NCBI GenBank assembly: GCA_002449575.1
Contig: DJXC01000146.1
Coordinates: 1 to 15,313, forward strand
From: Ruminococcus sp. UBA7014
GTDB taxonomy: Bacteria; Bacillota; Clostridia; Oscillospirales; Ruminococcaceae
Direction of reading: 5' to 3'
DNA: 15,313 nucleotides
The notes under the pieces are model-generated. The model made no database searches. It was not told where the DNA came from and saw nothing but the letters and a program-made list of their open reading frames with translations. A program made the position numbers and the translations under genes. Below, one piece after another: positions 1 through 6,638 of this stretch (its first letter is position 1; every line of letters begins with the position of its first letter).

Positions 1-247
1 AAGCAGTCATGCCCCGGACAGTGTAGTCTTTGTCGGTAAGTGTCTGAATTTCTTTCAGATTTAAGCGGTCATGCAGTGTTTCAATTTTGTCATCAAATAA
101 AATTGTTGTGACAAAGGCTTCGCCTTCTTCTTTTTTTTGTTTTTCAATCATGCCGTTGAAGCCGCCAATGGTATCTTTTTCCAGTCCGCCCATAGAGCCG
201 CTGCGGTCAAGAATGAATACCAGTTCAGTTAAATTCTTGTCTGCCAT
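1..247 (-). CDS. von Willebrand factor A (vWA) domain protein, N-terminal part only
   Basis: About 82 codons are visible before the left edge of the window cuts the gene. The protein starts MADKNLTELVFILDRSGSMG. Residues D14, S16 and S18 form the DxSxS motif of a metal-ion-dependent adhesion site (MIDAS), the hallmark of vWA domains, which bind a divalent cation and protein partners. There is no signal peptide, so a cytoplasmic protein is expected. The start is fixed by a perfect AGGAGGT ribosome site (255-261, minus strand) 7 nt upstream. It diverges from the Nudix-HAD gene, and each has its own promoter. The partner and process are unknown; standalone vWA proteins of this kind are common in Firmicutes. 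The remaining domains lie outside the window. Confidence 0.85.
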   Translation of the reverse strand, partial: MADKNLTELVFILDRSGSMGGLEKDTIGGFNGMIEKQKKEEGEAFVTTILFDDKIETLHDRLNLKEIQTLTDKDYTVRGMTA

Positions 248-287
248 GAAAAATACCTCCTTTTGAAAATTAAAATATTTAATATTT

Positions 288-315
288 ATTATAACATAAT
301 TTGTACAGAAATCAA
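288..315 (-). promoter_or_regulatory. Sigma-A-type promoter of the vWA gene
   Basis: Read on the minus strand, TTGATT (310-315) is followed after 16 nt by TATAAT (288-293). A TG two bases before the -10 makes it an extended -10 element. It lies about 40 bp upstream of the vWA start codon in AT-rich DNA. It is a prediction from consensus matching. Confidence 0.6.
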
Positions 316-365
316 CAGGATTTTTTTAAAAAAATATGAATTTTTTATAGATTTCTGCATCATGC

Positions 366-394
366 TTGACTTTTTTCCGGAAAAGCTTTATAAT
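366..394 (+). promoter_or_regulatory. Sigma-A-type promoter of the Nudix-HAD gene
   Basis: TTGACT (366-371), a 17-nt spacer and a perfect TATAAT (389-394) lie just upstream of the Nudix-HAD gene. Transcription would begin near 401, so the in-frame codon at 263 cannot be the start from this promoter. This supports the ATG at 425. Confidence 0.7.
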
Positions 395-424
395 AAAAAA
401 AATTGGGAAAAGAGGTTTTTTATA

Positions 425-1612
425 ATGCCGGAATATCAGGATATTTATGACATTCACAGAAATCTGACGGGCAGAACTGTCCAGAGAGGAAAGCCCAGAA
501 AAGCAGATGAATTTATTTTAGTCATTCATCTGCTGCTGTTCGATAAACAGGGGAGATTTCTGGTGCAGAAACGTGTGAAAAATAAGGCAAGCTGGCCGGA
601 TATGTGGGATATTTCTCTCGGCGGTATTGCACAGACAGGTGATGACAGCCGTGCCGCTGTTACCCGTGAAGCCGAAGAAGAACTTGGTTTGCATCTTGAT
701 TTTACTGACACAGAGCCGATTTTTTCGTTCCGGAATTATAATATCTGGGATGATTACTGGATTGCACAGATAGATTCTGAAAATTTGGAACTGAAACTTC
801 AGCCTGAAGAAGTCACCGAAGCAAAATGGGTTACAAAACCTGAATGGGAAGCCCTGCTGCACACACATCAGGTGATTCCATATCTGTTTCAGTGGACATT
901 GTTTGAACTCTATGAAAAACGGTTTCCCGGTACAAGAATTTTCCCGTTCGGCAGTCCGGCGGAAATCAAAGGCGCAGTGTTTGATATGGACGGTCTGTTG
1001 TTGGATACGGAACAGGTATGTTCCCGAACATGGGACAAAGCTGCCGAAATTGTCGGCTTTGCAGATGTGCAGCGGGCAAAAATGGCTTGTATCGGTCTGA
1101 ATCATGACAGTACAGTCGAATTTTTTGAAAAAACTTACGGCAAAGATTTTGATTATCAGAATTTTCTGGATACTGCCCGGAAGCTGACAAAAGAAGCTCT
1201 TGCACAGCAGATTCCTGTCAAAGAAGGCGCAGAAGAAATGCTGAAATTTCTGAAATCCAGAAATATCCGTCTTGCCGTGGCAAGTTCTACCAGAGAAGTC
1301 ACCGTCCGCAAACAGCTTGAAAAAGCCGGATTATTACAGTATTTCGATGAAGTGATTACCGGAGACATGGTGCAGAATGGCAAGCCGCATCCGGAAATTT
1401 TTACAAAAGCTTGTGAAGCCTTGCAGCTTCCGCCGGAAAATTGCCTTGCTTTTGAAGATTCTGTCAATGGTATCCGGAGTGCCTACAGAGCAAAAACATA
1501 TCCGATTCATATTCCGGACATTCAGCCGGAAAATCAGGAAACAATCGCTTTAAGCTGGAAAAAATTCGTAAGTCTGACCGATGCCCGAAAATTTCTTGAA
1601 AAATTAATATAA
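425..1612 (+). CDS. Nudix hydrolase fused to a HAD-superfamily (beta-phosphoglucomutase-like) phosphatase
   Basis: The protein has 395 residues in two enzyme domains. Residues 1-170 are a Nudix hydrolase resembling the isopentenyl-diphosphate-isomerase/YfcD branch. The Nudix box is at 67-89, ending REAEEELGL, with Asp in place of the first conserved Glu. Residues 181-395 are a HAD hydrolase of the beta-phosphoglucomutase/DxDG type: motif I FDMDGLLLDTE (nucleophile D187, acid/base D189), motif II VASST (284-288), motif III lysine K320 in GKPHPE, and motif IV EDS (343-345). Nudix enzymes cleave nucleoside diphosphates linked to another group, and HAD enzymes of this class remove or transfer phosphate on small metabolites, so the fusion suggests consecutive clean-up steps (inference). 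The ATG at 425 is chosen because it follows a promoter at 366-394 and an AGAGGT ribosome site; an in-frame extension back to 263 is AT-rich, non-homologous and starts upstream of the promoter. No signal peptide is visible. The exact substrates cannot be read from the sequence. Confidence 0.88.
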   Translation: MPEYQDIYDIHRNLTGRTVQRGKPRKADEFILVIHLLLFDKQGRFLVQKRVKNKASWPDMWDISLGGIAQTGDDSRAAVTREAEEELGLHLDFTDTEPIFSFRNYNIWDDYWIAQIDSENLELKLQPEEVTEAKWVTKPEWEALLHTHQVIPYLFQWTLFELYEKRFPGTRIFPFGSPAEIKGAVFDMDGLLLDTEQVCSRTWDKAAEIVGFADVQRAKMACIGLNHDSTVEFFEKTYGKDFDYQNFLDTARKLTKEALAQQIPVKEGAEEMLKFLKSRNIRLAVASSTREVTVRKQLEKAGLLQYFDEVITGDMVQNGKPHPEIFTKACEALQLPPENCLAFEDSVNGIRSAYRAKTYPIHIPDIQPENQETIALSWKKFVSLTDARKFLEKLI

Positions 1613-1618
1613 ATAGCA

Positions 1619-1651
1619 GCAGTCCGGTAATTCTGTCCGGACTGCATTTTT
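1619..1651 (+). terminator. Intrinsic terminator of the Nudix-HAD gene
   Basis: GCAGTCCGG (1619-1627) and CCGGACTGC (1637-1645) form a perfect 9-bp GC-rich stem with a 9-nt loop. The stem is followed by A and five T residues. It sits 7 nt after the stop codon. Confidence 0.88.
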
Positions 1652-1733
1652 GCATAATTTATGAATTAGTTTTATTTTGTTTTTGTTTATAAAAAATTTA
1701 CATAATTTTTGTGCAAAAAATACATAAAATATC

Positions 1734-1762
1734 TTGACATTTTGTCACTTTAATTATATAAT
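1734..1762 (+). promoter_or_regulatory. Consensus sigma-A promoter of the cellulase gene
   Basis: A perfect TTGACA (1734-1739), a 17-nt spacer and a perfect TATAAT (1757-1762). Transcription would start near 1769, giving a leader of about 60 nt. A promoter this close to consensus predicts strong basal transcription, which makes the adjacent palindrome at 1775-1790 a natural place for repression. Confidence 0.85.
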
Positions 1763-1774
1763 AAAATCACAGAA

Positions 1775-1790
1775 GAAAACAATCGTTTTC
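1775..1790 (+). promoter_or_regulatory. Candidate operator: GAAAAC/GTTTTC inverted repeat
   Basis: GAAAAC (1775-1780) and GTTTTC (1785-1790) are perfect inverted half-sites around AATC. They begin about 6 nt after the predicted transcription start. On the minus strand the site reads TGAAAACGAT, which resembles half of a LacI/CcpA-family (cre) operator. The location would suit a repressor that blocks promoter clearance. The regulator is unknown, and an RNA hairpin in the leader is an alternative reading. Confidence 0.4.
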
Positions 1791-1828
1791 ATAAAGAGGT
1801 AAAATTTAAATTCTTGGGGGAATTTATT

Positions 1829-3682
1829 ATGAAAAATCAGAAGAATGTGGGCAGATTCACTGCCGCCGCTGCTGTTGCTGCACTGACAGTCACCGGTTTA
1901 AGCTGTCTGCCTGAAACCACAATCGAAACAAATGCTGCTTCCCTGAACGGTCAGAATGCACAGTCTGTTGTTGCACAGATGACAATCGGCTGGAATCTCG
2001 GCAACACGCTCGATGTTGCAACTACCGGACTGAAAAGTACTACTGCTCCGGGAAAATTCGTAACAAAATGGGGCAATCCTGAACCGACACAGGAACTGTT
2101 TGACACTGTCAAGGCTGCCGGTTTTAATACTGTCAGAATTCCGACAACCTGGTATGAACATCTTGAATATGATGAATCCAGCCAGATGTATGTTGTCAAC
2201 AGTGACTGGATGGACTATGTCAAGCAGACTGTTGATTATGCCTATCATCAGGATATGTTTGTCATCCTGAATGTACACCATGAAGATTTTATCAATGAAA
2301 AAGTATTTACTGATGAAACTTATGCTGTTGCTGCCAAAAAATTAGGCGATATCTGGACTCAGGTTTCTGCCGAATTCGCAGACTATGACCAGCATTTAAT
2401 TTTCGAGGGTATGAACGAACCCCGTCAGACCGGAAATCCTAATGTAAATCAGTGGGGCAACGGTACGGATGACGGCGGTTATACAACAAAGTATATCAAT
2501 GATTTGAATGCTGTATTTGTAAATACTGTCAGAAGTCAGGGTTCTGCTTCCAATCAGGAAAGAGTGCTGATGCTTCCGGGCTATGCCGCTTCTTCTGATG
2601 CAACAGCTGTCAGAAATATTGAAATTCCGCAGAATGCCGGAAATGTTGCGCTTTCTGTTCATGCGTATCTGCCGTATTATTTCACTATGGCAGAAGACAG
2701 CAAAGCCAATCATGAATTCCCCGGAAAAAGCGGCTGGGGCGAAGATTATGAATATTCCCTGACTACTTTCTTCAATAACATGAAACAGATTTCTGATGAA
2801 AAGAATACCCCTATTGTAATCGGTGAATTCAGTGCTTCTGACTTTGATAACACAGAATCCAGATGCAACTGGGCAAAATCTTATCTGTCCAAGGCAAAAG
2901 ATGCCGGTATTCCGTGTGTACTCTGGGATAATCAGGCAATCAATAACGGCGGCGAATCTCATGGCTATGTCTACAGAATGACAAATACCTGGTTTCCGAA
3001 TGCAGCTCCGGTTATCGAAGCCATGATGAGCGTTTATGGCATTACACCGACACTCCCGGCTTATGAAGAATATGTTTCTCCGGAATTCAGCTGGGATAAG
3101 ATTACTGTCGGAGAAGACTGGAAAGAACTCTACAGGTCGAAAAAAGGTCTGGAACTGGAAGCATGGAAACCGGCTGCTCTGGGACAGTGGAAACAGTATG
3201 CCAGTGAAAATTATGATTTTGTCATGATTTATGATACTACAGGCGACCCGACACTTGTACTCCAGAATGAAGCACAGGAAACATGGAATTATGTTTACGC
3301 TTCTGATACAGATACACCTTTTGTCGCAAAGTTCACTTATGAAGATTTGCTTGCTGCCATTGAAGGCGTAATTTCACTTGAAGAAGAAGATAATCTCTAT
3401 ATGAGTGCCACTGCCGAACCACTGACTGTTTACGGTGTGTATGCTGTTCCGAAAGCCGGTGCTGAACAGCCTTCTGAAACAGAACCGGATGCACCTGTTC
3501 AGATTGGTGACATTAACAACGACAGTCAGGTGACTGTTCTGGATATTGTTGCACTTCAGAAATATCTGCTCGGACAGAGTACTGACGGTGTAAAAGTAGA
3601 TAAAACCGCAGATATGAACAATGATGATATTGTCAATATTTATGACCTGATTCTGCTGAAAAAGCAGCTTCTGAACAAATAA
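1829..3682 (+). CDS. Secreted GH5 endoglucanase with type I dockerin (cellulosomal cellulase)
   Basis: A 617-residue exported glycoside hydrolase. Residues 1-37 are a signal peptide (basic start, Ala/Val-rich core, likely cleavage after TNAA). Residues about 40-405 are a GH5 TIM barrel: IGWNLGNTLD (53-62), VRIPTTW (102-108), NVHHEDF (148-154), acid/base E197 in MNEPR, HAY (278-280), nucleophile E333 in VIGEF, and LWDNQ (365-369). The layout suggests subfamily 4, which hydrolyses internal beta-1,4 bonds in cellulose, xyloglucan or mixed glucans. Residues about 417-543 form an extra module that I cannot name, possibly carbohydrate-binding. After a Glu/Pro linker, residues 558-617 are a dockerin with two calcium-binding segments (D561, N563, D565, D572; D595, N597, D599, D606) that dock onto scaffoldin cohesins. 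The ATG at 1829 is preferred over a TTG at 1814 because GGGGGAA lies 6 nt upstream of it and the signal peptide starts there. The promoter and a possible operator lie upstream. Confidence 0.93.
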   Translation: MKNQKNVGRFTAAAAVAALTVTGLSCLPETTIETNAASLNGQNAQSVVAQMTIGWNLGNTLDVATTGLKSTTAPGKFVTKWGNPEPTQELFDTVKAAGFNTVRIPTTWYEHLEYDESSQMYVVNSDWMDYVKQTVDYAYHQDMFVILNVHHEDFINEKVFTDETYAVAAKKLGDIWTQVSAEFADYDQHLIFEGMNEPRQTGNPNVNQWGNGTDDGGYTTKYINDLNAVFVNTVRSQGSASNQERVLMLPGYAASSDATAVRNIEIPQNAGNVALSVHAYLPYYFTMAEDSKANHEFPGKSGWGEDYEYSLTTFFNNMKQISDEKNTPIVIGEFSASDFDNTESRCNWAKSYLSKAKDAGIPCVLWDNQAINNGGESHGYVYRMTNTWFPNAAPVIEAMMSVYGITPTLPAYEEYVSPEFSWDKITVGEDWKELYRSKKGLELEAWKPAALGQWKQYASENYDFVMIYDTTGDPTLVLQNEAQETWNYVYASDTDTPFVAKFTYEDLLAAIEGVISLEEEDNLYMSATAEPLTVYGVYAVPKAGAEQPSETEPDAPVQIGDINNDSQVTVLDIVALQKYLLGQSTDGVKVDKTADMNNDDIVNIYDLILLKKQLLNK

Positions 3683-3703
3683 AGAAACACCTCCATCTAT
3701 AAG

Positions 3704-3745
3704 CAAAAGCTTCTGCACTCCGGAAAGGGTTTGCAGAAGCTTTTG
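3704..3745. terminator. Bidirectional terminator between convergent genes
   Basis: CAAAAGCTTCTGCA (3704-3717) and its exact complement TGCAGAAGCTTTTG (3732-3745) make a 14-bp stem with a 14-nt loop. The outer end of the stem is A/T-rich, so a T run follows the GC core in both directions. It lies between the stop codons of the cellulase (plus) and the membrane protein (minus) and probably serves both. Confidence 0.8.
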
Positions 3746-3752
3746 TGTTATC

Positions 3753-6479
3753 TTACCATATCCATGTCTTGAAGAATTCCATTTTCTTTTTCGGTTCATC
3801 GGGGTGTTCTGCATAATATCTGTTTTTATACTCTGTATAAGAAGCAACTGCAATCAGAATGATACCAGCTAAGAACAGATAAATTCCCCAGTGCAGAGAA
3901 GTCCAGAACTTCCATGTCAGGCGGAGCGTTGTCAGGAACAGTACTGTAAATCCAAGTGCAAACCAGCGCAGCTTTTTTACCCAGAAACTTCCCATCAGAA
4001 TCGCAAAGCTGAATACCATCAGCAAAATGGCATCAGATGCATTTTTGAAATTCAGACTGACAATCAGCAGACAAAGCATTGTGAAACAGTACATGGCAAA
4101 TCTTGCTTTATGTACAGTTTCTTTATGCTTCGGCGGAAGAATCCACAGCAGTGACAGGATAAATAAATGCAGAGGAAGTACATATAACAAGACCTGAGGT
4201 GTTTTCATATCGCCGTCATGCAGAACCGTAAAAATCTGGAACGGGTCATTCACGTTATGGAAGAAGATAGTCAGACAACTGAATGCAGATGCCATCAGTG
4301 TCGGGATAAATCTGTTTTCGACTCTCCCAATGTACAGAAGAGAATAAACCGCTAAAAACAGACATGTTAAAATAGAAGGATACCAGTCAATTGCAATTGC
4401 TGCACCGAATACCGGCATAATGCCGGCAAGTAAAGCCCAGTCAATCTGAAATCCGCCGTCTTCATGACTGTAAAAGCCATTCGGAAGCAGCAGTCTGCCC
4501 ATACCGGCATAAGCAAGCAGCAGAACAAGATACAGTGTGATTTTAATTCCGGCAGATTGTTCATCATGCAGCAGAGCATCAGCAATGATGAATGACATTA
4601 TCAATTGCGGAATTGCAATCGCATTATTCTTTTTCCGGAGAAATCCGCCCGCAAAGACCATAAGCAGCAGAAACAACAGAAATGCAAATCCGCCGGGTAT
4701 ATTATCATCAATCAGATAATCTGCTGTTGCAATGAAAGAAAGTAAAAGTGATTCCATTTCAAGATAGGGTTTTGTCACATTGGGTCTTAAATCTTTCCAG
4801 AAGATAAAAGTTTCTGTCAGATACAGCAGCCCGGAAACTGCAAGTGTCAGAATCCATGCAGTTGTATTGTTGTTGATAAATATGGAGAAAGTTTTTTCAA
4901 GTGCCGGAGTCAGAAATGCCAGAAATCCCCATGCACAGCAGCGTTCCAGAACAAAACGCCATGTTCTGTTGGCATAAATCAGACTGCCAAACATTCCGGC
5001 AGCACACAGCCAGAGCAAAGTAATTTCAGAATGTTCCAGATTCAGAAGAAGAACTGCACCGCTCGTCAGAATTGCAAGAGAAAGCATCCAGAGCTTTCTC
5101 CGGATAATTGCCTGTATCAGCAGCAGCAGTGCTGAAAGAACCAGTCCAAGCAATAACAGATTGCTGTTATGCGTATATTCCGCCGTCAGGAAAAGAAGTG
5201 TGCAGTGCAGTATCAGGTACAGCGGTTCTTCTTTCAGGGCAGGCATTTCACTTCTGGCGAAGCTGATAATCCCAAGAAGCAGGAGTCCGTACAAGAGAAA
5301 GAAAATTTTCTGTTCTGCCAGAACAGCAAAACACAGGCAGAATGCTGTGACACCGCCGAGAAGTATTCCGGCTTTTGCGTAAGTCTGTGTAAATTCTGTG
5401 CGGAGTTTTGGCATCTTGTGCAGAGCCATGAACAAAATACCGCCGACAGTTCCCATAAAGATGAATCTGTCAGAAGAAGAGTCCGGAAATAAATCTGCTG
5501 TCTGGTATAGTGACAGCATCATGCAGAAGACAGAACCAAATACACCCAGATGAAAGTTTTTTCTGATAAACTGATAATTACAGAATAATACTGCTGTTAC
5601 TGCCGAAAGAATTCCAGCGGCAAGTTTCGCATCAGAAGAAACGGGTAACATTATAATTGCAGTCAGCAGATTGACGATATATAAAAAACTTGGAATCGCT
5701 TTTGTCACATAGGAAACGGCATGTTTCCGGAGATAGTATTCGCAGAGGATAGATGCAGCGACTGCATACAGAACAACAAGAATGCCGAAAACAACTGTCT
5801 GTGTTACAAAAGAAATATCTCTGAGAATCTGTGAACAGAAGAAAAGGCTGAAAGATATCCATGCACCAGCAGTTCCGGCGAGAGAAAGCCATACCAGAAC
5901 TGTATTTTTATAGTTTTTCTGTCCCAGATATGTCGACCCGGAAACACTCAGACATATCACTGCCCAGAGCAGCCCTGCGCCTGCTCCGTCAAAAGAAAAC
6001 CAGTCGCCCAGCAGGTGAAAAACACCAATTCCGCCCAGAGCCATCGGCAGGAAAATACAGCCCAGAATATAGAAAGCAAGTCCGGTTTTCTGAAGCCTGA
6101 AAACACGTTCCGCCAGTACGTTTGCCCCAAAAGCTATCAGGCTCGCTGAAAGCAGACTGAATGCCCTGATAGTATCCGGAAGCATATCCCATGTATTTGT
6201 CAGAAAGATAACGCCGCCTAAAAACAGGAAAATAACACCTGCAACCAGTAACAGCGGAATCGGGCTGAACGGCTGCTTCGGCTTTTGTTCTTTCGGTCGG
6301 GAAAGAACAGGGGCAGGGGACTGATAATATTTTTCATAATTCGCCTGATTCTGCCCCAGACCGGAAATATTCTGTGAACTGTAAACATTTGTCTGAACGG
6401 AATTCTGATTTCCGTAAAGCCGGGAATAATCATCCGGCGAATTGGGGTTATGATTAGGCTGATAAGGATTCTGACTCAT
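3753..6479 (-). CDS. Large polytopic membrane protein of unknown function (DUF2157-like)
   Basis: A 908-residue protein. Residues 1-70 are hydrophilic, low-complexity and rich in Asn, Gln, Pro, Tyr and Ser, with no signal peptide. A basic stretch (RPKEQKPKQP, 61-70) then leads into a nearly continuous series of hydrophobic helices, roughly two dozen by eye, ending in a short basic tail (PDEPKKKMEF). The first helices carry NTWDMLPDTIRAF (95-107), reminiscent of the DUF2157 group of Firmicute membrane proteins with a W-x-x-L-P-x-x-x-R motif; that assignment is by resemblance only. No transporter signature, ATP-binding motif or catalytic site is visible. The start is supported by AAGGAGG 8 nt upstream. 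It is the only gene between the terminator at 3704-3745 and the L,D-transpeptidase terminator, so it seems to be transcribed alone. Transport, envelope sensing or lipid-linked glycan handling are all possible; none is shown. Confidence 0.8.
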   Translation of the reverse strand: MSQNPYQPNHNPNSPDDYSRLYGNQNSVQTNVYSSQNISGLGQNQANYEKYYQSPAPVLSRPKEQKPKQPFSPIPLLLVAGVIFLFLGGVIFLTNTWDMLPDTIRAFSLLSASLIAFGANVLAERVFRLQKTGLAFYILGCIFLPMALGGIGVFHLLGDWFSFDGAGAGLLWAVICLSVSGSTYLGQKNYKNTVLVWLSLAGTAGAWISFSLFFCSQILRDISFVTQTVVFGILVVLYAVAASILCEYYLRKHAVSYVTKAIPSFLYIVNLLTAIIMLPVSSDAKLAAGILSAVTAVLFCNYQFIRKNFHLGVFGSVFCMMLSLYQTADLFPDSSSDRFIFMGTVGGILFMALHKMPKLRTEFTQTYAKAGILLGGVTAFCLCFAVLAEQKIFFLLYGLLLLGIISFARSEMPALKEEPLYLILHCTLLFLTAEYTHNSNLLLLGLVLSALLLLIQAIIRRKLWMLSLAILTSGAVLLLNLEHSEITLLWLCAAGMFGSLIYANRTWRFVLERCCAWGFLAFLTPALEKTFSIFINNNTTAWILTLAVSGLLYLTETFIFWKDLRPNVTKPYLEMESLLLSFIATADYLIDDNIPGGFAFLLFLLLMVFAGGFLRKKNNAIAIPQLIMSFIIADALLHDEQSAGIKITLYLVLLLAYAGMGRLLLPNGFYSHEDGGFQIDWALLAGIMPVFGAAIAIDWYPSILTCLFLAVYSLLYIGRVENRFIPTLMASAFSCLTIFFHNVNDPFQIFTVLHDGDMKTPQVLLYVLPLHLFILSLLWILPPKHKETVHKARFAMYCFTMLCLLIVSLNFKNASDAILLMVFSFAILMGSFWVKKLRWFALGFTVLFLTTLRLTWKFWTSLHWGIYLFLAGIILIAVASYTEYKNRYYAEHPDEPKKKMEFFKTWIW

Positions 6480-6506
6480 AACGATTCCTCCTTTTTGGAA
6501 ATTTGT

Positions 6507-6518
6507 TACTAGTTAGTA
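6507..6518. promoter_or_regulatory. Candidate regulator site: TACTA-GT-TAGTA palindrome
   Basis: A 12-bp inverted repeat (TACTA 6507-6511, TAGTA 6514-6518) lies about 28 bp upstream of the membrane protein's start codon, between any promoter and the ribosome site. TACTA/TAGTA half-sites recall operators of some GntR-family (YtrA-like) repressors. No clear sigma-A promoter is visible here: TTGTTA (6585-6590) and TATAAA (6560-6565) on the minus strand are 19 nt apart. Confidence 0.25.
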
Positions 6519-6588
6519 CGTCTGACAGGTGAAAAAATTACGGAAAATTCTGTACAAAATTTATAAAATTTTTTTGTGCATAAATAAC

Positions 6589-6621
6589 AAAAAGCAGAGT
6601 ATCAAAAATACTCTGCTTTTT
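6589..6621 (-). terminator. Intrinsic terminator of the L,D-transpeptidase gene
   Basis: A 14-bp perfect stem (6589-6602 with 6608-6621) with a 5-nt loop. On the minus strand it reads AAAAAGCAGAGTAT, loop TTTTG, then ATACTCTGC followed by five T and GTTATTT. It begins 17 nt after the transpeptidase stop codon. Confidence 0.88.
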
Positions 6622-6638
6622 GATAAAAATATTAAATT

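Noticed and set aside
263..424. N-terminal extension of the Nudix-HAD protein from an upstream start
   Set aside because: The codons are AT-rich and resemble no Nudix sequence, and the segment contains the promoter at 366-394. The ATG at 425 has a ribosome site.
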